Source: Nemertoderma westbladi (Eukaryota; Xenacoelomorpha; Nemertodermatida; Nemertodermatidae). Taken from it: DNA of 64,000 nt. The translations under genes and the position numbers were made by a program. A model generated the notes under the pieces. The model did not search any database, was not told where the DNA came from, and saw only the letters and a list, made by a program, of their open reading frames with translations. The DNA lies in NCBI GenBank assembly GCA_032718475.1, contig JAUCBJ010000472.1, positions 35,039 through 99,038 of the forward strand, given 5' to 3'. This document shows positions 33,901-48,900 of the stretch, one piece after another (position 1 is the stretch's first letter; each line of letters starts with the position of its first letter).

Positions 33901-36900
33901 TAGGTGTACCAACTACAATAACAACTGGAATAAACGAGTAGTGAATGGGTAGGTGTACCAACTACAATAACAACTGGAATAAACGAGTAGTGAATGGGTA
34001 GGTGTACCAACTACAATAACAACTGGAATAAACGAGTAGTGAATGGGTAGATGTTCAGAATTACAATAACAACTGGAATGAACGAGTAGTGAATGGGTAG
34101 ATGTTCAGAATTACAATAACAACTGGAATAAACGAGTAGTGAATGGGTAGGTGTACCAACTACAATAACAACTGGAATAAACGAGTAGTGAATGGGTAGA
34201 TGTTCAGAATTACAATAACAACTGGAATGAACGAGTAGTGAATGGGTAGATGTTCAGAATTACAATAACAACTGGAATAAACGAGTAGTGAATGGGTAGG
34301 TGTACCAACTACAATAACAACTGGAATAAACGAGTAGTGAATGGGTAGATGTTCAGAATTACAATAACAACTGGAATGAACGAGTAGTGAATGGGTAGAT
34401 GTTCAGAATTACAATAACAACTGGAATAAACGAGTAGTGAATGGGTAGGTGTACCAACTACAATAACAACTGGAATAAACGAGTAGTGAATGGGTAGGTG
34501 TACCAACTACAATAACAACTGGAATAAACGAGTAGTGAATGGGTAGATGTTCAGAATTACAATAACAACTGGAATGAACGAGTAGTGAATGGGTAGGTGT
34601 ACCAACTACAATAACAACTGGAATGAACGAGTAGTGAATGGGTAGGTGTACCAACTACAATAACAACTGGAATGAACGAGTAGTGAATGGGTAGGTGTAC
34701 CAACTACAATAACAACTGGAATAAACGAGTAGTGAATGGGTAGGTGTACCAACTACAATAACAACTGGAATAAACGAGTAGTGAATGGGTAGGTGTACCA
34801 ACTACAATAACAACTGGAATAAACGAGTAGTGAATGGGTAGATGTTCAGAATTACAATAACAACTGGAATAAACGAGTAGTGAATGGGTAGGTGTACCAA
34901 CTACAATAACAACTGGAATAAACGAGTAGTGAATGGGTAGGTGTACCAACTACAATAACAACTGGAATAAACGAGTAGTGAATGGGTAGATGTTCAGAAT
35001 TACAATAACAACTGGAATGAACGAGTAGTGAATGGGTAGATGTTCAGAATTACAATAACAACTGGAATGAACGAGTAGTGAATGGGTAGGTGTACCAACT
35101 ACAATAACAACTGGAATGAACGAGTAGTGAATGGGTAGGTGTACCAACTACAATAACAACTGGAATGAACGAGTAGTGAATGGGTAGGTGTACCAACTAC
35201 AATAACAACTGGAATAAACGAGTAGTGAATGGGTAGGTGTACCAACTACAATAACAACTGGAATAAACGAGTAGTGAATGGGTAGGTGTACCAACTACAA
35301 TAACAACTGGAATAAACGAGTAGTGAATGGGTAGATGTTCAGAATTACAATAACAACTGGAATAAACGAGTAGTGAATGGGTAGGTGTACCAACTACAAT
35401 AACAACTGGAATAAACGAGTAGTGAATGGGTAGGTGTACCAACTACAATAACAACTGGAATAAACGAGTAGTGAATGGGTAGATGTTCAGAATTACAATA
35501 ACAACTGGAATGAACGAGTAGTGAATGGGTAGGTGTACCAACTACAATAACAACTGGAATAAACGAGTAGTGAATGGGTAGATGTTCAGAATTACAATAA
35601 CAACTGGAATAAACGAGTAGTGAATGGGTAGGTGTACCAACTACAATAACAACTGGAATAAACGAGTAGTGAATGGGTAGGTGTACCAACTACAATAACA
35701 ACTGGAATAAACGAGTAGTGAATGGGTAGGTGTACCAACTACAATAACAACTGGAATAAACGAGTAGTGAATGGGTAGATGTTCAGAATTACAATAACAA
35801 CTGGAATAAACGAGTAGTGAATGGGTAGGTGTACCAACTACAATAACAACTGGAATAAACGAGTAGTGAATGGGTAGGTGTACCAACTACAATAACAACT
35901 GGAATAAACGAGTAGTGAATGGGTAGATGTTCAGAATTACAATAACAACTGGAATAAACGAGTAGTGAATGGGTAGGTGTACCAACTACAATAACAACTG
36001 GAATAAACGAGTAGTGAATGGGTAGGTGTACCAACTACAATAACAACTGGAATAAACGAGTAGTGAATGGGTAGATGTTCAGAATTACAATAACAACTGG
36101 AATAAACGAGTAGTGAATGGGTAGGTGTACCAACTACAATAACAACTGGAATAAACGAGTAGTAAATGGGTAGGTGTACCAACTACAATAACAACTGGAA
36201 TAAACGAGTAGTGAATGGGTAGGTGTACCAACTACAATAACAACTGGAATAAACGAGTAGTGAATGGGTAGGTGTACCAACTACAATAACAACTGGAATA
36301 AACGAGTAGTGAATGGGTAGGTGTACCAACTACAATAACAACTGGAATGAACGAGTAGTGAATGGGTAGGTGTACCAACTACAATAACAACTGGAATAAA
36401 CGAGTAGTAAATGGGTAGGTGTACCAACTACAATAACAACTGGAATAAACGAGTAGTGAATGGGTAGGTGTACCAACTACAATAACAACTGGAATAAACG
36501 AGTAGTGAATGGGTAGGTGTACCAACTACAATAACAACTGGAATAAACGAGTAGTGAATGGGTAGGTGTACCAACTACAATAACAACTGGAATGAACGAG
36601 TAGTGAATGGGTAGGTGTTCCAACTACAATAACAACTGGAATAAACGAGTAGTGAATGGGTAGATGTTCAGAATTACAATAACAACTGGAATGAACGAGT
36701 AGTGAATGGGTAGGTGTACCAACTACAATAACAACTGGAATGAACGAGTAGTAAATGGGTAGATCTACAGAATTACAATAACAACTGGAATAAACGAGTA
36801 GTGAATGGGTAGGTGTACCAACTACAATAACAACTGGAATAAACGAGTAGTGAATGGGTAGGTGTACCAACTACAATAACAACTGGAATGAACGAGTAGT

Positions 36901-39900
36901 GAATGGGTAGGTGTACCAACTACAATAACAGCTGGAATGAACGAGTAGTGAATGGGTAGGTGTACCAACTACAATAACAACTGGAATAAACGAGTAGTGA
37001 ATGGGTAGGTGTACCAACTACAATAACAACTGGAATGAACGAGTAGTGAATGGGTAGGTGTTCCAACTACAATAACAACTGGAATAAACGAGTAGTGAAT
37101 GGGTAGATGTTCAGAATTACAATAACAACTGGAATAAACGAGTAGTGAATGGGTAGGTGTACCAACTACAATAACAACTGGAATAAACGAGTAGTAAATG
37201 GGTAGGTGTACCAACTACAATAACAACTGGAATAAACGAGTAGTGAATGGGTAGGTGTACCAACTACAATAACAACTGGAATAAACGAGTAGTGAATGGG
37301 TAGGTGTACCAACTACAATAACAACTGGAATGAACGAGTAGTGAATGGGTAGGTGTTCCAACTACAATAACAACTGGAATAAACGAGTAGTGAATGGGTA
37401 GATGTTCAGAATTACAATAACAACTGGAATGAACGAGTAGTGAATGGGTAGGTGTACCAACTACAATAACAACTGGAATGAACGAGTAGTGAATGGGTAG
37501 GTGTACCAACTACAATAACAACTGGAATAAACGAGTAGTGAATGGGTAGGTGTACCAACTACAATAACAACTGGAATAAACGAGTAGTGAATGGGTAGGT
37601 GTACCAACTACAATAACAACTGGAATAAACGAGTAGTGAATGGGTAGGTGTACCAACTACAATAACAACTGGAATGAACGAGTAGTGAATGGGTAGGTGT
37701 ACCAACTACAATAACAACTGGAATAAACGAGTAGTGAATGGGTAGGTGTTCCAACTACAATAACAACTGGAATAAACGAGTAGTGAATGGGTAGATGTTC
37801 AGAATTACAATAACAACTGGAATGAACGAGTAGTGAATGGGTAGGTGTACCAACTACAATAACAACTGGAATAAACGAGTAGTGAATGGGTAGGTGTACC
37901 AACTACAATAACAACTGGAATAAACGAGTAGTGAATGGGTAGATGTTCAGAATTACAATAACAACTGGAATGAACGAGTAGTGAATGGGTAGGTGTACCA
38001 ACTACAATAACAACTGGAATAAACGAGTAGTGAATGGGTAGATGTTCAGAATTACAATAACAACTGGAATGAACGAGTAGTGAATGGGTAGGTGTACCAA
38101 ATACAATAACAACTGGAATAAACGAGTAGTGAATGGGTAGGTGTACCAACTACAATAACAACTGGAATAAACGAGTAGTGAATGGGTAGATGTTCAGAAT
38201 TACAATAACAACTGGAATAAACGAGTAGTGAATGGGTAGGTGTACCAACTACAATAACAACTGGAATAAACGAGTAGTGAATGGGTAGATGTTCAGAATT
38301 ACAATAACAACTGGAATGAACGAGTAGTGAATGGGTAGGTGTACCAACTACAATAACAACTGGAATAAACGAGTAGTGAATGGGTAGGTGTACCAACTAC
38401 AATAACAACTGGAATAAACGAGTAGTGAATGGGTAGGTGTTCCAACTACAATAACAACTGGAATAAACGAGTAGTGAATGGGTAGGTGTTCCAACTACAA
38501 TAACAACTGGAATAAACGAGTAGTGAATGGGTAGATGTTCAGAATTACAATAACAACTGGAATGAACGAGTAGTGAATGGGTAGGTGTACCAACTACAAT
38601 AACAACTGGAATAAACGAGTAGTGAATGGGTAGGTGTACCAACTACAATAACAACTGGAATAAACGAGTAGTGAATGGGTAGGTGTACCAACTACAATAA
38701 CAACTGGAATAAACGAGTAGTGAATGGGTAGGTGTACCAACTACAATAACAACTGGAATAAACGAGTAGTGAATGGGTAGGTGTACCAACTACAATAACA
38801 ACTGGAATAAACGAGTAGTGAATGGGTAGGTGTACCAACTACAATAACAACTGGAATAAACGAGTAGTGAATGGGTAGATGTTCAGAATTACAATAACAA
38901 CTGGAATGAACGAGTAGTGAATGGGTAGGTGTACCAACTACAATAACAACTGGAATAAACGAGTAGTGAATGGGTAGGTGTACCAACTACAATAACAACT
39001 GGAATAAACGAGTAGTGAATGGGTAGGTGTTCCAACTACAATAACAACTGGAATAAACGAGTAGTGAATGGGTAGGTGTTCCAACTACAATAACAACTGG
39101 AATAAACGAGTAGTGAATGGGTAGGTGTACCAACTACAATAACAACTGGAATAAACGAGTAGTGAATGGGTAGGTGTTCAGAATTACAATAACAACTGGA
39201 ATGAACGAGTAGTGAATGGGTAGGTGTACCAACTACAATAACAACTGGAATAAACGAGTAGTGAATGGGTAGGTGTACCAACTACAATAACAACTGGAAT
39301 AAACGAGTAGTGAATGGGTAGATGTTCAGAATTACAATAACAACTGGAATGAACGAGTAGTGAATGGGTAGGTGTACCAACTACAATAACAACTGGAATA
39401 AACGAGTAGTGAATGGGTAGGTGTACCAACTACAATAACAACTGGAATAAACGAGTAGTGAATGGGTAGGTGTTCCAACTACAATAACAACTGGAATAAA
39501 CGAGTAGTGAATGGGTAGGTGTACCAACTACAATAACAACTGGAATAAACGAGTAGTGAATGGGTAGGTGTACCAACTACAATAACAACTGGAATAAACG
39601 AGTAGTGAATGGGTAGGTGTACCAACTACAATAACAACTGGAATAAACGAGTAGTGAATGGGTAGGTGTTCCAACTACAATAACAACTGGAATAAACGAG
39701 TAGTGAATGGGTAGATGTTCAGAATTACAATAACAACTGGAATGAACGAGTAGTGAATGGGTAGGTGTACCAACTACAATAACAACTGGAATAAACGAGT
39801 AGTGAATGGGTAGGTGTACCAACTACAATAACAACTGGAATAAACGAGTAGTGAATGGGTAGGTGTACCAACTACAATAACAACTGGAATAAACGAGTAG

Positions 39901-42900
39901 TGAATGGGTAGGTGTTCCAACTACAATAACAACTGGAATAAACGAGTAGTGAATGGGTAGGTGTACCAACTACAATAACAACTGGAATAAACGAGTAGTG
40001 AATGGGTAGGTGTTCCAACTACAATAACAACTGGAATAAACGAGTAGTGAATGGGTAGGTGTACCAACTACAATAACAACTGGAATAAACGAGTAGTGAA
40101 TGGGTAGGTGTACCAACTACAATAACAACTGGAATAAACGAGTAGTGAATGGGTAGGTGTTCCAACTACAATAACAACTGGAATAAACGAGTAGTGAATG
40201 GGTAGGTGTTCCAACTACAATAACAACTGGAATAAACGAGTAGTGAATGGGTAGGTGTTCCAACTACAATAACAACTGGAATAAACGAGTAGTGAATGGG
40301 TAGGTGTACCAACTACAATAACAACTGGAATGAACGAGTAGTGAATGGGTAGGTGTTCCAACTACAATAACAACTGGAATAAACGAGTAGTGAATGGGTA
40401 GGTGTACCAACTACAATAACAACTGGAATAAACGAGTAGTGAATGGGTAGGTGTACCAACTACAATAACAACTGGAATAAACGAGTAGTGAATGGGTAGA
40501 TGTTCAGAATTACAATAACAACTGGAATGAACGAGTAGTGAATGGGTAGGTGTACCAACTACAATAACAACTGGAATAAACGAGTAGTGAATGGGTAGGT
40601 GTACCAACTACAATAACAACTGGAATAAACGAGTAGTGAATGGGTAGGTGTACCAACTACAATAACAACTGGAATAAACGAGTAGTGAATGGGTAGATGT
40701 TCAGAATTACAATAACAACTGGAATAAACGAGTAGTGAATGGGTAGGTGTTCCAACTACAATAACAACTGGAATAAACGAGTAGTGAATGGGTAGGTGTA
40801 CCAACTACAATAACAACTGGAATGAACGAGTAGTGAATGGGTAGGTGTTCCAACTACAATAACAACTGGAATAAACGAGTAGTGAATGGGTAGGTGTACC
40901 AACTACAATAACAACTGGAATAAACGAGTAGTGAATGGGTAGGTGTACCAACTACAATAACAACTGGAATAAACGAGTAGTGAATGGGTAGATGTTCAGA
41001 ATTACAATAACAACTGGAATGAACGAGTAGTGAATGGGTAGGTGTACCAACTACAATAACAACTGGAATAAACGAGTAGTGAATGGGTAGGTGTACCAAC
41101 TACAATAACAACTGGAATAAACGAGTAGTGAATGGGTAGGTGTACCAACTACAATAACAACTGGAATAAACGAGTAGTGAATGGGTAGGTGTACCAACTA
41201 CAATAACAACTGGAATAAACGAGTAGTGAATGGGTAGATGTTCAGAATTACAATAACAACTGGAATGAACGAGTAGTGAATGGGTAGGTGTACCAACTAC
41301 AATAACAACTGGAATAAACGAGTAGTGAATGGGTAGGTGTTCCAACTACAATAACAACTGGAATAAACGAGTAGTGAATGGGTAGGTGTTCCAACTACAA
41401 TAACAACTGGAATAAACGAGTAGTGAATGGGTAGGTGTTCCAACTACAATAACAACTGGAATAAACGAGTAGTGAATGGGTAGGTGTACCAACTACAATA
41501 ACAACTGGAATGAACGAGTAGTGAATGGGTAGGTGTTCCAACTACAATAACAACTGGAATAAACGAGTAGTGAATGGGTAGGTGTACCAACTACAATAAC
41601 AACTGGAATAAACGAGTAGTGAATGGGTAGGTGTACCAACTACAATAACAACTGGAATAAACGAGTAGTGAATGGGTAGGTGTACCAACTACAATAACAA
41701 CTGGAATAAACGAGTAGTGAATGGGTAGGTGTACCAACTACAATAACAACTGGAATAAACGAGTAGTGAATGGGTAGGTGTACCAACTACAATAACAACT
41801 GGAATAAACGAGTAGTGAATGGGTAGGTGTACCAACTACAATAACAACTGGAATAAACGAGTAGTGAATGGGTAGGTGTACCAACTACAATAACAACTGG
41901 AATAAACGAGTAGTGAATGGGTAGGTGTACCAACTACAATAACAACTGGAATAAACGAGTAGTGAATGGGTAGGTGTACCAACTACAATAACAACTGGAA
42001 TAAACGAGTAGTGAATGGGTAGATGTTCCGAACTACAATAACAACTGGAATAAACGAGTAGTGAATGGGTAGGTGTACCAACTACAATAACAACTGGAAT
42101 GAACGAGTAGTGAATGGGTAGGTGTACCAACTACAATAACAACTGGAATAAACGAGTAGTGAATGGGTAGGTGTACCAACTACAATAACAACTGGAATAA
42201 ACGAGTAGTGAATGGGTAGGTGTACCAACTACAATAACAACTGGAATAAACGAGTAGTGAATGGGTAGGTGTACCAACTACAATAACAACTGGAATAAAC
42301 GAGTAGTGAATGGGTAGATGTTCAGAATTACAATAACAACTGGAATGAACGAGTAGTGAATGGGTAGGTGTACCAACTACAATAACAACTGGAATAAACG
42401 AGTAGTGAATGGGTAGGTGTTCCAACTACAATAACAACTGGAATAAACGAGTAGTGAATGGGTAGGTGTTCCAACTACAATAACAACTGGAATAAACGAG
42501 TAGTGAATGGGTAGGTGTTCCAACTACAATAACAACTGGAATAAACGAGTAGTGAATGGGTAGGTGTACCAACTACAATAACAACTGGAATAAACGAGTA
42601 GTGAATGGGTAGGTGTACCAACTACAATAACAACTGGAATAAACGAGTAGTGAATGGGTAGGTGTACCAACTACAATAACAACTGGAATAAACGAGTAGT
42701 GAATGGGTAGGTGTACCAACTACAATAACAACTGGAATAAACGAGTAGTGAATGGGTAGGTGTACCAACTACAATAACAACTGGAATAAACGAGTAGTGA
42801 ATGGGTAGATGTTCCGAACTACAATAACAACTGGAATAAACGAGTAGTGAATGGGTAGGTGTACCAACTACAATAACAACTGGAATAAACGAGTAGTGAA

Positions 42901-45900
42901 TGGGTAGATGTTCCAGACTTACAATAACAACTGGAATAAACGAGTAGTGAATGGGTAGGTGTACCAACTACAATAACAACTGGAATAAACGAGTAGTGAA
43001 TGGGTAGGTGTACCAACTACAATAACAACTGGAATAAACGAGTAGTGAATGGGTAGGTGTACCAACTACAATAACAACTGGAATAAACGAGTAGTGAATG
43101 GGTAGGTGTACCAACTACAATAACAACTGGAATAAACGAGTAGTGAATGGGTAGGTGTACCAACTACAATAACAACTGGAATAAACGAGTAGTGAATGGG
43201 TAGGTGTACCAACTACAATAACAACTGGAATGAACGAGTAGTGAATGGGTAGGTGTACCAACTACAATAACAACTGGAATAAACGAGTAGTGAATGGGTA
43301 GGTGTACCAACTACAATAACAACTGGAATAAACGAGTAGTGAATGGGTAGGTGTACCAACTACAATAACAACTGGAATAAACGAGTAGTGAATGGGTAGG
43401 TGTACCAACTACAATAACAACTGGAATAAACGAGTAGTGAATGGGTAGGTGTACCAACTACAATAACAACTGGAATAAACGAGTAGTGAATGGGTAGGTG
43501 TACCAACTACAATAACAACTGGAATAAACGAGTAGTGAATGGGTAGGTGTACCAACTACAATAACAACTGGAATAAACGAGTAGTGAATGGGTAGGTGTA
43601 CCAACTACAATAACAACTGGAATGAACGAGTAGTGAATGGGTAGGTGTACCAACTACAATAACAACTGGAATAAACGAGTAGTGAATGGGTAGGTGTACC
43701 AACTACAATAACAACTGGAATAAACGAGTAGTGAATGGGTAGGTGTACCAACTACAATAACAACTGGAATAAACGAGTAGTGAATGGGTAGGTGTACCAA
43801 CTACAATAACAACTGGAATAAACGAGTAGTGAATGGGTAGGTGTACCAACTACAATAACAACTGGAATAAACGAGTAGTGAATGGGTAGGTGTACCAACT
43901 ACAATAACAACTGGAATAAACGAGTAGTGAATGGGTAGGTGTACCAACTACAATAACAACTGGAATAAACGAGTAGTGAATGGGTAGGTGTACCAACTAC
44001 AATAACAACTGGAATAAACGAGTAGTGAATGGGTAGGTGTACCAACTACAATAACAACTGGAATAAACGAGTAGTGAATGGGTAGATGTTCAGAATTACA
44101 ATAACAACTGGAATGAACGAGTAGTGAATGGGTAGGTGTACCAACTACAATAACAACTGGAATAAACGAGTAGTGAATGGGTAGGTGTTCCAACTACAAT
44201 AACAACTGGAATAAACGAGTAGTGAATGGGTAGGTGTTCCAACTACAATAACAACTGGAATAAACGAGTAGTGAATGGGTAGGTGTTCCAACTACAATAA
44301 CAACTGGAATAAACGAGTAGTGAATGGGTAGATGTTCAGAATTACAATAACAACTGGAATGAACGAGTAGTGAATGGGTAGGTGTACCAACTACAATAAC
44401 AACTGGAATAAACGAGTAGTGAATGGGTAGGTGTTCCAACTACAATAACAACTGGAATAAACGAGTAGTGAATGGGTAGGTGTTCCAACTACAATAACAA
44501 CTGGAATAAACGAGTAGTGAATGGGTAGATGTTCAGAATTACAATAACAACTGGAATGAACGAGTAGTGAATGGGTAGGTGTACCAACTACAATAACAAC
44601 TGGAATAAACGAGTAGTGAATGGGTAGGTGTACCAACTACAATAACAACTGGAATAAACGAGTAGTGAATGGGTAGATGTTCAGAATTACAATAACAACT
44701 GGAATGAACGAGTAGTGAATGGGTAGGTGTACCAACTACAATAACAACTGGAATAAACGAGTAGTGAATGGGTAGATGTTCAGAATTACAATAACAACTG
44801 GAATGAACGAGTAGTGAATGGGTAGGTGTACCAACTACAATAACAACTGGAATAAACGAGTAGTGAATGGGTAGGTGTTCCAACTACAATAACAACTGGA
44901 ATAAACGAGTAGTGAATGGGTAGGTGTTCCAACTACAATAACAACTGGAATAAACGAGTAGTGAATGGGTAGGTGTTCCAACTACAATAACAACTGGAAT
45001 AAACGAGTAGTGAATGGGTAGGTGTACCAACTACAATAACAACTGGAATAAACGAGTAGTGAATGGGTAGGTGTTCCAACTACAATAACAACTGGAATAA
45101 ACGAGTAGTGAATGGGTAGGTGTACCAACTACAATAACAACTGGAATAAACGAGTAGTGAATGGGTAGGTGTACCAACTACAATAACAACTGGAATAAAC
45201 GAGTAGTGAATGGGTAGATGTTCAGAATTACAATAACAACTGGAATGAACGAGTAGTGAATGGGTAGGTGTACCAACTACAATAACAACTGGAATAAACG
45301 AGTAGTGAATGGGTAGGTGTTCCAACTACAATAACAACTGGAATAAACGAGTAGTGAATGGGTAGATGTTCAGAATTACAATAACAACTGGAATGAACGA
45401 GTAGTGAATGGGTAGGTGTACCAACTACAATAACAACTGGAATAAACGAGTAGTGAATGGGTAGGTGTTCCAACTACAATAACAACTGGAATAAACGAGT
45501 AGTGAATGGGTAGGTGTACCAACTACAATAACAACTGGAATAAACGAGTAGTGAATGGGTAGGTGTACCAACTACAATAACAACTGGAATAAACGAGTAG
45601 TGAATGGGTAGATGTTCAGAATTACAATAACAACTGGAATGAACGAGTAGTGAATGGGTAGGTGTACCAACTACAATAACAACTGGAATAAACGAGTAGT
45701 GAATGGGTAGGTGTTCCAACTACAATAACAACTGGAATAAACGAGTAGTGAATGGGTAGGTGTTCCAACTACAATAACAACTGGAATAAACGAGTAGTGA
45801 ATGGGTAGGTGTTCCAACTACAATAACAACTGGAATAAACGAGTAGTGAATGGGTAGGTGTACCAACTACAATAACAACTGGAATGAACGAGTAGTGAAT

Positions 45901-48900
45901 GGGTAGGTGTTCCAACTACAATAACAACTGGAATAAACGAGTAGTGAATGGGTAGGTGTACCAACTACAATAACAACTGGAATAAACGAGTAGTGAATGG
46001 GTAGGTGTACCAACTACAATAACAACTGGAATAAACGAGTAGTGAATGGGTAGGTGTACCAACTACAATAACAACTGGAATAAACGAGTAGTGAATGGGT
46101 AGGTGTACCAACTACAATAACAACTGGAATAAACGAGTAGTGAATGGGTAGGTGTTCCAACTACAATAACAACTGGAATAAACGAGTAGTGAATGGGTAG
46201 GTGTACCAACTACAATAACAACTGGAATAAACGAGTAGTGAATGGGTAGGTGTACCAACTACAATAACAACTGGAATAAACGAGTAGTGAATGGGTAGGT
46301 GTACCAACTACAATAACAACTGGAATAAACGAGTAGTGAATGGGTAGGTGTACCAACTACAATAACAACTGGAATAAACGAGTAGTGAATGGGTAGGTGT
46401 ACCAACTACAATAACAACTGGAATAAACGAGTAGTGAATGGGTAGATGTTCAGAATTACAATAACAACTGGAATGAACGAGTAGTGAATGGGTAGGTGTA
46501 CCAACTACAATAACAACTGGAATAAACGAGTAGTGAATGGGTAGGTGTACCAACTACAATAACAACTGGAATAAACGAGTAGTGAATGGGTAGGTGTACC
46601 AACTACAATAACAACTGGAATAAACGAGTAGTGAATGGGTAGATGTTCAGAATTACAATAACAACTGGAATGAACGAGTAGTGAATGGGTAGGTGTACCA
46701 ACTACAATAACAACTGGAATAAACGAGTAGTGAATGGGTAGGTGTACCAACTACAATAACAACTGGAATAAACGAGTAGTGAATGGGTAGGTGTACCAAC
46801 TACAATAACAACTGGAATAAACGAGTAGTGAATGGGTAGGTGTACCAACTACAATAACAACTGGAATAAACGAGTAGTGAATGGGTAGGTGTACCAACTA
46901 CAATAACAACTGGAATAAACGAGTAGTGAATGGGTAGGTGTACCAACTACAATAACAACTGGAATAAACGAGTAGTGAATGGGTAGGTGTACCAACTACA
47001 ATAACAACTGGAATAAACGAGTAGTGAATGGGTAGATGTTCAGAATTACAATAACAACTGGAATGAACGAGTAGTGAATGGGTAGGTGTACCAACTACAA
47101 TAACAACTGGAATAAACGAGTAGTGAATGGGTAGGTGTACCAACTACAATAACAACTGGAATAAACGAGTAGTGAATGGGTAGGTGTACCAACTACAATA
47201 ACAACTGGAATAAACGAGTAGTGAATGGGTAGGTGTACCAACTACAATAACAACTGGAATAAACGAGTAGTGAATGGGTAGGTGTACCAACTACAATAAC
47301 AACTGGAATAAACGAGTAGTGAATGGGTAGATGTTCAGAATTACAATAACAACTGGAATGAACGAGTAGTGAATGGGTAGGTGTACCAACTACAATAACA
47401 ACTGGAATAAACGAGTAGTGAATGGGTAGGTGTACCAACTACAATAACAACTGGAATAAACGAGTAGTGAATGGGTAGGTGTTCCAACTACAATAACAAC
47501 TGGAATAAACGAGTAGTGAATGGGTAGGTGTTCCAACTACAATAACAACTGGAATAAACGAGTAGTGAATGGGTAGGTGTTCCAACTACAATAACAACTG
47601 GAATAAACGAGTAGTGAATGGGTAGATGTTCAGAATTACAATAACAACTGGAATGAACGAGTAGTGAATGGGTAGGTGTACCAACTACAATAACAACTGG
47701 AATAAACGAGTAGTGAATGGGTAGGTGTTCCAACTACAATAACAACTGGAATAAACGAGTAGTGAATGGGTAGGTGTTCCAACTACAATAACAACTGGAA
47801 TAAACGAGTAGTGAATGGGTAGGTGTTCCAACTACAATAACAACTGGAATAAACGAGTAGTGAATGGGTAGATGTTCAGAATTACAATAACAACTGGAAT
47901 GAACGAGTAGTGAATGGGTAGGTGTACCAACTACAATAACAACTGGAATGAACGAGTAGTGAATGGGTAGGTGTACCAACTACAATAACAACTGGAATAA
48001 ACGAGTAGTGAATGGGTAGATGTTCAGAATTACAATAACAACTGGAATGAACGAGTAGTGAATGGGTAGGTGTACCAACTACAATAACAACTGGAATAAA
48101 CGAGTAGTGAATGGGTAGGTGTACCAACTACAATAACAACTGGAATAAACGAGTAGTGAATGGGTAGGTGTACCAACTACAATAACAACTGGAATAAACG
48201 AGTAGTGAATGGGTAGGTGTACCAACTACAATAACAACTGGAATAAACGAGTAGTGAATGGGTAGGTGTACCAACTACAATAACAACTGGAATAAACGAG
48301 TAGTGAATGGGTAGGTGTTCCAACTACAATAACAACTGGAATAAACGAGTAGTGAATGGGTAGGTGTTCCAACTACAATAACAACTGGAATAAACGAGTA
48401 GTGAATGGGTAGGTGTTCCAACTACAATAACAACTGGAATAAACGAGTAGTGAATGGGTAGGTGTACAGAATTACAATAACAACTGGAATAAACGAGTAG
48501 TGAATGGGTAGGTGTACCAACTACAATAACAACTGGAATAAACGAGTAGTGAATGGGTAGGTGTACCAACTACAATAACAACTGGAATAAACGAGTAGTG
48601 AATGGGTAGATGTTCAGAATTACAATAACAACTGGAATGAACGAGTAGTGAATGGGTAGGTGTACCAACTACAATAACAACTGGAATAAACGAGTAGTGA
48701 ATGGGTAGGTGTACCAACTACAATAACAACTGGAATAAACGAGTAGTGAATGGGTAGGTGTTCCAACTACAATAACAACTGGAATAAACGAGTAGTGAAT
48801 GGGTAGGTGTTCCAACTACAATAACAACTGGAATAAACGAGTAGTGAATGGGTAGGTGTTCCAACTACAATAACAACTGGAATAAACGAGTAGTGAATGG